From Bacteroidota bacterium (GTDB taxonomy: Bacteria; Bacteroidota; Bacteroidia; Flavobacteriales; Weeksellaceae), in NCBI GenBank assembly GCA_023420435.1, contig JAEZWE010000038.1, positions 1-18,243 on the forward strand: a stretch of 18,243 bases of DNA. The letters run 5' to 3'. Positions 13,674-18,243 of this stretch are shown one piece after another (position 1 is the first letter of the stretch; each line of letters begins with the position of its first letter). Made by a program: the position numbers and the translations under genes. The notes below the pieces were generated by a model that was not told where the DNA came from, did no database searches, and worked only from the letters and a program-made list of their open reading frames with translations.

Positions 13674-14056
13674 TGAAAAATATTACGCTTATTTTCGGAG
13701 CAGTTTACGGAATGCTGTCCATTATTTTGGGCGCTTTCGGAGCACATGGTTTGAAGAAAATTCTTCCTGCCGAAAAAATCGAAATTTTTGAAACGGGGGT
13801 TAAATACCAAATGTACGCTGCACTTTTTTTATTGCTCGTAGGTTATATTCTAAAATTTGAAACCGGAATGGAAAAATGGATTTCAGGATTGATGATTTTC
13901 GGTGTTTTTCTGTTTTCTTTCAGTATTTATTTCCTTAGCTTCAATGGTTATAACGGAATGAATTTCAAATTTTTAGGTCCAATAACACCTGTTGGGGGAT
14001 TACTGATGATTGTTTCTTGGACAATGCTGATTTTTTATTTTGTAAAAAACAAATAA
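13673..14056 (+). CDS. DUF423 family membrane protein (YgdD-like)
   Basis: A 127-residue integral membrane protein with four hydrophobic helices and the DUF423 hallmark GAFGAHGLKK near residues 21-30 (in ILGAFGAHGLKKILPAEKIEIFETGVKYQMYAAL). PITPVGGLLMIVSW near the C-terminus is also typical. The molecular function of the family is unknown. The start overlaps the stop of the preceding 58-residue peptide by one base, and the next gene begins one base after its stop, so all are probably translated from one message. Confidence 0.9.
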   Translation: MKNITLIFGAVYGMLSIILGAFGAHGLKKILPAEKIEIFETGVKYQMYAALFLLLVGYILKFETGMEKWISGLMIFGVFLFSFSIYFLSFNGYNGMNFKFLGPITPVGGLLMIVSWTMLIFYFVKNK

Positions 14057-14057
14057 T

Positions 14058-14594
14058 ATGAAAAACTTCTTTCTTATTGCTTCATTATTGTTTTTTAATT
14101 TTTCTTTTGCGCAAAATTTGAAAAAATATACTATTGGAAAACCGATAGAAATTTCACTTCCCGGCAATTATGTCAAAAGTTATGATTTAAATGAAGTAGC
14201 TATCGCACAATTCAAAAATCCTGTTAAGGATAAGTATGTTTTGGTGATTCAAACGGAAAAAGACCATTTATTTTCGGTACAAATTTCTTTTCAAAATATT
14301 AGTGAAGCTTGCGAATATTATTCAAAATCGGTAACCAATAGCCTTGATAAAAACGAAGAAAGGAAAGAAGGGAAAATTTCTGCAAAAAAAATCAATGGAT
14401 TTGATGCTGCAGAAAGAACCATTGAGGGTGTTTTTATCGATGAAGAAACCGGTGAAAAAGCCGATTTATTTTATTTACTTACAGTAGTGGAAACTCCGGA
14501 TTATTATTATCAAATTCTTTCTTGGAGTTTGTCAAAGGATAAAAAAGAAAGTTTAGAAGAGTTTCAGAATATTGTATCTTCTTTTAAAGAGTAA
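14058..14594 (+). CDS. Exported protein of unknown function (PsbP/DUF1795-like shape)
   Basis: A 178-residue protein with a signal peptide (MKNFFLIASLLFFNFSFAQ, cleavage near AQ at 18-19). The mature domain pattern (KPIEISLPGNYVKSY, KYVLVIQTEKDHLF, AAERTIEGVFIDEETGEKADLFYLLTVVETPDYYYQILSWS, LEEFQNIVSSFKE) is like the small alpha/beta PsbP-type domains found in many Bacteroidota exported proteins, where a parameter-like beta sheet ends with a helix bearing F-x-x-I-x-x-S-F. This resemblance is by eye only. It is the last gene of the HMG-CoA reductase operon, one base after DUF423, and is closed by a terminator. Confidence 0.75.
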   Translation: MKNFFLIASLLFFNFSFAQNLKKYTIGKPIEISLPGNYVKSYDLNEVAIAQFKNPVKDKYVLVIQTEKDHLFSVQISFQNISEACEYYSKSVTNSLDKNEERKEGKISAKKINGFDAAERTIEGVFIDEETGEKADLFYLLTVVETPDYYYQILSWSLSKDKKESLEEFQNIVSSFKE

Positions 14595-14606
14595 TTTCAG
14601 AATATG

Positions 14607-14648
14607 AAAAAAAAAGAGTAAAGACGGCAATCTTTACTCTTTTTTTAT
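14607..14648. terminator. Bidirectional terminator
   Basis: An inverted repeat of at least 10 bp (AGAGTAAAGA at 14615-14624, TCTTTACTCT at 14631-14640, loop CGGCAA) is flanked by an A run on the left and a T run on the right, so it can end transcripts from both sides. It lies between the convergent exported-protein gene (ends 14594) and the yceI-like gene (ends 14658). Confidence 0.9.
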
Positions 14649-14657
14649 TTTTTAGAA

Positions 14658-15167
14658 TTAAGCTTTTACAAACTGCAATTCTCCTGCAATTTTTACATCA
14701 TCGCTTACCAAAACTCCACCGGCTTCTAAAGCGGCATTCCAGTTCAGTCCAAAATCACTTCTTTTTATTTTTCCTTCAAACGAAAAACCGGCTTTTGTAT
14801 TTCCCCAAGGATCTTGTCCAATCCCTCCAAAATCAACCTCCAGAGTTATTGGTTTTGTAATTCCGTTCAAGGTAAGATTTCCTGTAACGCCTTCGTTTAA
14901 AGAATTGGATTCAAAATTAATGGTTGGATAATTCCCTGAATTAAAAAAATCTTCTCCTTTTAGATGGGCATCTCTGTCTGCATTATTCGTGTCAATAGAT
15001 TCCGTTTGTACGGTAGCATTTACTTTTGCATTTTTGAAATTTTCATCTTCACTTTCAATTTCTGCATTGAAGGTTTTAAACTGTCCTTTTACCTTAGAAA
15101 TCATCATGTGTTTTACACTAAAAGTAATTTCGCTGTGTGTGGGATCTAAATTCCATTTTGTACTCAT
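14658..15167 (-). CDS. YceI family protein (lipid-binding beta-barrel)
   Basis: A 169-residue protein of the YceI family, which forms a lipocalin-like barrel that binds isoprenoid or other amphiphilic chains. Hallmarks are the N-terminal WNLDPTHSEITFSVKHMMISKVKGQF, ESIDTNNADRDAHLKGEDFFNSGNYPTINFES (55-86), LTLNGITKPITLEV and RSDFGLNW. There is no signal peptide, so unlike E. coli YceI this copy should be cytoplasmic. Divergent from the PAP2 gene, it has its own -7-like element and shares a bidirectional terminator with the opposing operon. The ligand and role are unknown; a link to quinone or isoprenoid metabolism through menE or HMG-CoA reductase would be speculation. Confidence 0.92.
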   Translation of the reverse strand: MSTKWNLDPTHSEITFSVKHMMISKVKGQFKTFNAEIESEDENFKNAKVNATVQTESIDTNNADRDAHLKGEDFFNSGNYPTINFESNSLNEGVTGNLTLNGITKPITLEVDFGGIGQDPWGNTKAGFSFEGKIKRSDFGLNWNAALEAGGVLVSDDVKIAGELQFVKA

Positions 15168-15200
15168 AATATCTTGTTTTTATTGGTTAAAATTACTTGG

Positions 15201-15208
15201 CAAAGATA
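15201..15208 (-). promoter_or_regulatory. Putative -7 element of the yceI-like gene
   Basis: On the minus strand TATCTTTG matches TANNTTTG exactly, ending 33 bases before the ATG at 15167. The upstream -33 element is not clear. Confidence 0.45.
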
Positions 15209-15269
15209 AAGGGTCAAATAAATTTTGGCATTGATTTATGATAAGAAAACCGATTTTGCTAATTTTTAT

Positions 15270-15277
15270 TAGTTTTG
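15270..15277 (+). promoter_or_regulatory. Putative -7 element of the PAP2 gene
   Basis: TAGTTTTG matches TANNTTTG and ends 13 bases before the TTG start codon. A TTTG at 15255-15258 leaves a spacer of only 11 bases, so the -33 element is doubtful. Confidence 0.35.
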
Positions 15278-15290
15278 AAAAAACGCTGAT

Positions 15291-15986
15291 TTGAGAAAAT
15301 TATATTTTATTTTTTGTTTGCTTCTTTGCTTCATTTTTACCTTTGCGCAGCAAAAAGATTCTTTAAATATAGTAAATAAAAGTTTTAAATTTAAAGAAAA
15401 GCAACTGATTTTACCTGCTTCTTTAATCGTTTTAGGGGTATTGGCAAATGATGAATTTAAACATCATATTAAAAATTTCCGCAATGAAAATTTTTCAAAT
15501 TTTCGCACAAAAACGGACGATTTTTTACAGTTTGCGCCGCATGTTTTGGTGTATGCTTTTGAAAGCGCAGGCATGAAACCTCGAACTGATTTCAATAACA
15601 GAGCTGCAATTTTCATTAAAGGAGAACTTCTGACATTAGGAATAACCTACGTTTTAAAAAATTCCTTCAATGCCATAAGACCGGATGGAGCTTCACTGTC
15701 TTTTCCATCAGGACATACTGCTTTTGCATTTTCGGGCGCCACTTTACTTGCAATAGAATATGGCGAAAATCACCCATGGGTTCCTTATGTTGCATACGGA
15801 ACTGCTTCTACAGTAGGATTCATGAGGATGGCAAATAACCGGCATTATATTTCGGATGTGCTATTTGGAGCCGGTTTGGGAATTTTATCAATGAAAGTAG
15901 CTTACTGGACACACCAATACCGCTGGAAACAAAAAAAATCTGAAAAAGATCCCTTAATTTCACTTTATTTATCTGAACAACAGTAG
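15291..15986 (+). CDS. PAP2-family phosphatase, exported (TTG start)
   Basis: A 231-residue type 2 phosphatidic-acid phosphatase-like protein, acting on lipid phosphates (for example phosphatidate or undecaprenyl pyrophosphate) at the envelope. The three PAP2 motifs are complete: K123-x6-R130-P131 (KNSFNAIRP), PSGH at 139-142, and R179-x5-H185-x3-D189 (RMANNRHYISD). The first residues (RKLYFIFCLLLCFIFTFAQ) form a signal peptide. The start is TTG: an in-frame stop lies 15 bases upstream and no ATG in between would preserve the signal peptide. It is followed after 60 bases by the DPP IV-type peptidase, which has its own -7-like box. Exact substrate unknown. Confidence 0.88.
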   Translation: MRKLYFIFCLLLCFIFTFAQQKDSLNIVNKSFKFKEKQLILPASLIVLGVLANDEFKHHIKNFRNENFSNFRTKTDDFLQFAPHVLVYAFESAGMKPRTDFNNRAAIFIKGELLTLGITYVLKNSFNAIRPDGASLSFPSGHTAFAFSGATLLAIEYGENHPWVPYVAYGTASTVGFMRMANNRHYISDVLFGAGLGILSMKVAYWTHQYRWKQKKSEKDPLISLYLSEQQ

Positions 15987-16021
15987 TGTTAACTATTTTT
16001 TAACATGCTTTAATTTTTTCT

Positions 16022-16029
16022 TACATTTG
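16022..16029 (+). promoter_or_regulatory. Putative -7 element of the DPP IV-type gene
   Basis: TACATTTG matches TANNTTTG and ends 17 bases before the ATG at 16047. A second match, TAAATTTG at 16035-16042, is too close to the start codon to give a useful leader. No -33 TTG is visible; an imperfect GTTAA/TTAAC repeat occupies 15989-16005. Confidence 0.45.
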
Positions 16030-16046
16030 GCTCTTAAATTTGAGAA

Positions 16047-18188
16047 ATGAAACTATCAAAAATCTCTTTGTTTTTCTTTGTTGCGACGAATTTTATAACC
16101 GCACAAAATCAGAAGTACACCATGGCGGAAGCTGTAAATGGTTTAAGAACCAATCTTGCAGTAAAAAATATTTCAGGATTTTCGTGGACCGATGATGGTA
16201 AATCTTATATTCAATCTGTAAAAAACGGATATCTTATCACTGATCTCAAAACCGGGAAAACAGATACTTTGGTTTCTCTTTCGCAAGTAAACAAAAATCT
16301 TGAAACCGGAAAAAAATTAAAAAGTATTTCGGGAGTTAAATTTCAAAATTCTGAAAAAGGTCTGTTTTCTCAACAAAATCAATATTTCTGGTTAGAAAAA
16401 TCGGGAAATAATTGGAATGTGCGTTCCTCATCTAAAGCCGAAAAAGAAGCGGAAAATATAAAATTACTTTCCGACAACGAAACATTGGTTTACACTGTAA
16501 AAAACAATCTTTTTCTCAGCAAAAACGGAAAAGTTGTAGCCATTACAAAGGATGAAAACGAAAATATCATCAATGGACAAGCTGTTCATAGGAATGAATT
16601 CGGAATTGATGGTGGAATTTTTGCGGCTCCCAATAATTCCAAAATTGCTTTTTACAGAATGGATCAAACGATGGTAAAAGATTACCCTGTAATTGATTGG
16701 AGTGTAACACCTGCGGAAAATCACAATATCAAATATCCCATGGCCGGTGCAAAGTCTCATGAAGTAAGTTTGGGCGTTTATGATGTAAAGTCTAATTCCA
16801 CAAAATTTTTAAATATTGATGGCGATAAAGAGCAATATTTAACCGCAATTTCCTGGAGTCCCGATTCAAAATATATATTTGTAGGCGTATTGAATCGTGG
16901 GCAAAATCACATGAAATTGAATCAGTATGATGTGGAAACTGGAAATTTTGTAAAAACTTTATTCGAAGAAAAGTCTGATAAATATGTAGAACCACAGCAC
17001 CCACTAACATTTTTCCCAAATTCAAATACCGATTTTATTTGGCAAAGCCAAAGGACGGGATATAATCATCTTTTTCATTACAATTTGGATAAAGGTTTGG
17101 TTTCACAAATTACCAAAGGAGATTGGTTGGTTACTGATGTTTTAGGGTTCAACGAAAAAAGAAAAGAAATTTATTTTCAAGCGACAAAAGAAATTCCAAC
17201 GGAAAAACATTTGTACAGAGTAAACTGGAATAATTTTAAAATTCAAAGATTAGATAGTGCTGAAGGAGTACATACGGGAATTTTAAGTAAAGATGGAAAT
17301 ATGCTGTATGATGTATATTCCAACGCATCAACACCACGTGTAGTTGATCTTATCAATACCCAGAATTTAAAAATTAAAAATATTCTTACCGCAGAAAATC
17401 CTCTAAAAAACTACCAAAGACCAGAAACTAAAAATATAGTTTTAAATGCAGAAGATGGGACGCCACTTTACGGAAAACTAATTCTCCCAACAAATTTTGA
17501 TATCAATAAAAAATATCCTGTCATTGTTTATCTGTATAATGGTCCACATTTGCAACTGGTGACCAATTCTTTACCGGCTTCAGGAAACCTTTGGTATGAA
17601 TATATGGCGCAGAAAGGATATGTTGTTTTTACGATGGATGGAAGAGGTTCCAGCAACAGAGGAATGAAATTCGAGCAGGCTGTTTTCAGAAATTTAGGGG
17701 AAACAGAAATGAAAGATCAGTTAAAAGGGGTAGAATATCTTAAAACCCTTTCTTATGTAGATTCCAGTAGAATGGGCGTTCATGGTTGGAGTTTTGGAGG
17801 CTTTATGACGACAAGTTTAATGTTGAAATATCCTGAAGTTTTTAAAGTTGGAGTAGCAGGAGGTCCGGTAATAGATTGGAATATGTATGAAATTATGTAC
17901 ACCGAAAGATACATGGATACTCCACAAGAAAATCCAAAAGGCTACGCACAAGCTAATCTTTTGGATAAAGTTCAGAATTTGAAAGGCAAACTTTTAATGA
18001 TTCATGGGGCGCAAGATGATGTGGTAGTTTGGCAGCATTCCGTAAAATTTCTAAAATCGGCAGTAGATAACGGAATTCAAATGGACTACTTTTTATATCC
18101 GGGACATGCGCACAATGTTTTAGGGAAAGACCGAGTTCATTTGATGCAAAAAGTAACAGATTATTTTGATGAACACTTAAAAAAATAA
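16047..18188 (+). CDS. Dipeptidyl peptidase IV-type S9 family serine peptidase
   Basis: A 713-residue exported exopeptidase that removes X-Pro dipeptides from peptide N-termini, feeding peptide uptake. It has a signal peptide (MKLSKISLFFFVATNFITAQ). The N-terminal half is a beta-propeller (DPPIV_N), including GQAVHRNEFGIDGGIFAAP and KIAFYRMDQTMVKDYPVIDW, typical of the bacterial DPP IV group. The C-terminal alpha/beta-hydrolase domain carries the triad Ser582 in GWSFGG, Asp657 in HGAQDDVV and His689 in PGHAHNV. The substrate-side tyrosine region YPVIVYLYNGPH and the MDGRGSSNRG segment are also present. Full length, with a terminator 6 bases after the stop. A broader S9 specificity (prolyl tripeptidyl or acylaminoacyl) is possible, but DPP IV fits best. 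Confidence 0.92.
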   Translation: MKLSKISLFFFVATNFITAQNQKYTMAEAVNGLRTNLAVKNISGFSWTDDGKSYIQSVKNGYLITDLKTGKTDTLVSLSQVNKNLETGKKLKSISGVKFQNSEKGLFSQQNQYFWLEKSGNNWNVRSSSKAEKEAENIKLLSDNETLVYTVKNNLFLSKNGKVVAITKDENENIINGQAVHRNEFGIDGGIFAAPNNSKIAFYRMDQTMVKDYPVIDWSVTPAENHNIKYPMAGAKSHEVSLGVYDVKSNSTKFLNIDGDKEQYLTAISWSPDSKYIFVGVLNRGQNHMKLNQYDVETGNFVKTLFEEKSDKYVEPQHPLTFFPNSNTDFIWQSQRTGYNHLFHYNLDKGLVSQITKGDWLVTDVLGFNEKRKEIYFQATKEIPTEKHLYRVNWNNFKIQRLDSAEGVHTGILSKDGNMLYDVYSNASTPRVVDLINTQNLKIKNILTAENPLKNYQRPETKNIVLNAEDGTPLYGKLILPTNFDINKKYPVIVYLYNGPHLQLVTNSLPASGNLWYEYMAQKGYVVFTMDGRGSSNRGMKFEQAVFRNLGETEMKDQLKGVEYLKTLSYVDSSRMGVHGWSFGGFMTTSLMLKYPEVFKVGVAGGPVIDWNMYEIMYTERYMDTPQENPKGYAQANLLDKVQNLKGKLLMIHGAQDDVVVWQHSVKFLKSAVDNGIQMDYFLYPGHAHNVLGKDRVHLMQKVTDYFDEHLKK

Positions 18189-18193
18189 AAATT

Positions 18194-18220
18194 AAAACCG
18201 CCCTTAAAGGCGGTTTTTTT
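18194..18220 (+). terminator. Intrinsic terminator of the DPP IV-type gene
   Basis: A hairpin with arms AAAACCGCC and GGCGGTTTT (18194-18202 and 18209-18217, loop of six) and a T tract follows the stop closely. It is a standard rho-independent terminator. Confidence 0.92.
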
Positions 18221-18243
18221 GTGAATTTCTGCGCACATTTAAA

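Noticed and set aside
12049..16005. Similar GTTAA-N-TTAAC inverted repeats at 12049-12063 and 15989-16005, both upstream of genes.
   Set aside because: Arms are only 5 bases in a very AT-rich sequence and the spacers differ (5 versus 7); two occurrences are not enough to propose an operator.
1..18243. Search for CRISPR arrays, insertion sequences, integrases, phage genes and direct repeats suggestive of att sites.
   Set aside because: No spaced repeat array, transposase motif or long terminal repeats were seen; the only tandem repeats are the heptads around menE.

Overview
The window is an AT-rich stretch of a Bacteroidota chromosome, most likely from the Flavobacteriia (a Chryseobacterium-like, Weeksellaceae-type organism). 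The evidence is its codon bias, A-rich leaders without Shine-Dalgarno sequences, several copies of the Bacteroidota -7 promoter element TANNTTTG, and family variants typical of the group: a short MenE, a bacterial deoxyhypusine-synthase-like protein and a Bacteroidota-style DPP IV. No phage, transposon, integrase, CRISPR array or plasmid function is visible. It reads as ordinary core and semi-core chromosome with some less-studied genes.

Layout. 1-950: the 3' end of argS with a strong terminator, then a convergent tRNA-Gln(TTG) with its own promoter and terminator. 1043-2499: menE (menaquinone) and arfB (ribosome rescue), carrying three five-unit heptanucleotide tandem arrays. 2547-4185: an outer-membrane beta-barrel protein and a deoxyhypusine-synthase-like protein, ending in a terminator. 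4260-4556: an alkyltransferase-like (ATL/MGMT-family) gene interrupted by an in-frame TAA. 4674-5672 (-): recA. 5724-7792 (-): a tight cluster of a two-helix membrane peptide, an MpaB-type haem oxygenase and a small exported protein. 7908-9939 (-): pfkA followed by gapA, a glycolytic pair with a terminator. 10025-12040 (-): the linked TIGR03915/TIGR03916 pair (DUF4130 protein plus radical-SAM protein), putative DNA modification or repair genes whose stop and start codons abut. 12163-14594 (+): a compact four-gene run of HMG-CoA reductase, a 58-residue membrane peptide, a DUF423 protein and an exported protein, closed by a bidirectional terminator shared with the opposing yceI-like gene. 15291-18188 (+): a PAP2 phosphatase with a TTG start and a DPP IV-type S9 peptidase, then a final terminator.

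How the genes work together. pfkA and gapA serve glycolysis; menE serves respiratory quinone synthesis; HMG-CoA reductase suggests the mevalonate route to isoprenoids. recA, the radical-SAM/DUF4130 pair and the broken ATL gene make a loose DNA-maintenance neighbourhood, although only the radical-SAM pair is arranged as an obvious functional unit.

No clearly new multi-gene system is evident. The points most worth following are the three heptad arrays around menE, the nonsense codon in the ATL gene, the bacterial deoxyhypusine-synthase homologue that keeps the active-site lysine but lacks the KHH motif, and the poorly characterised radical-SAM/DUF4130 pair.
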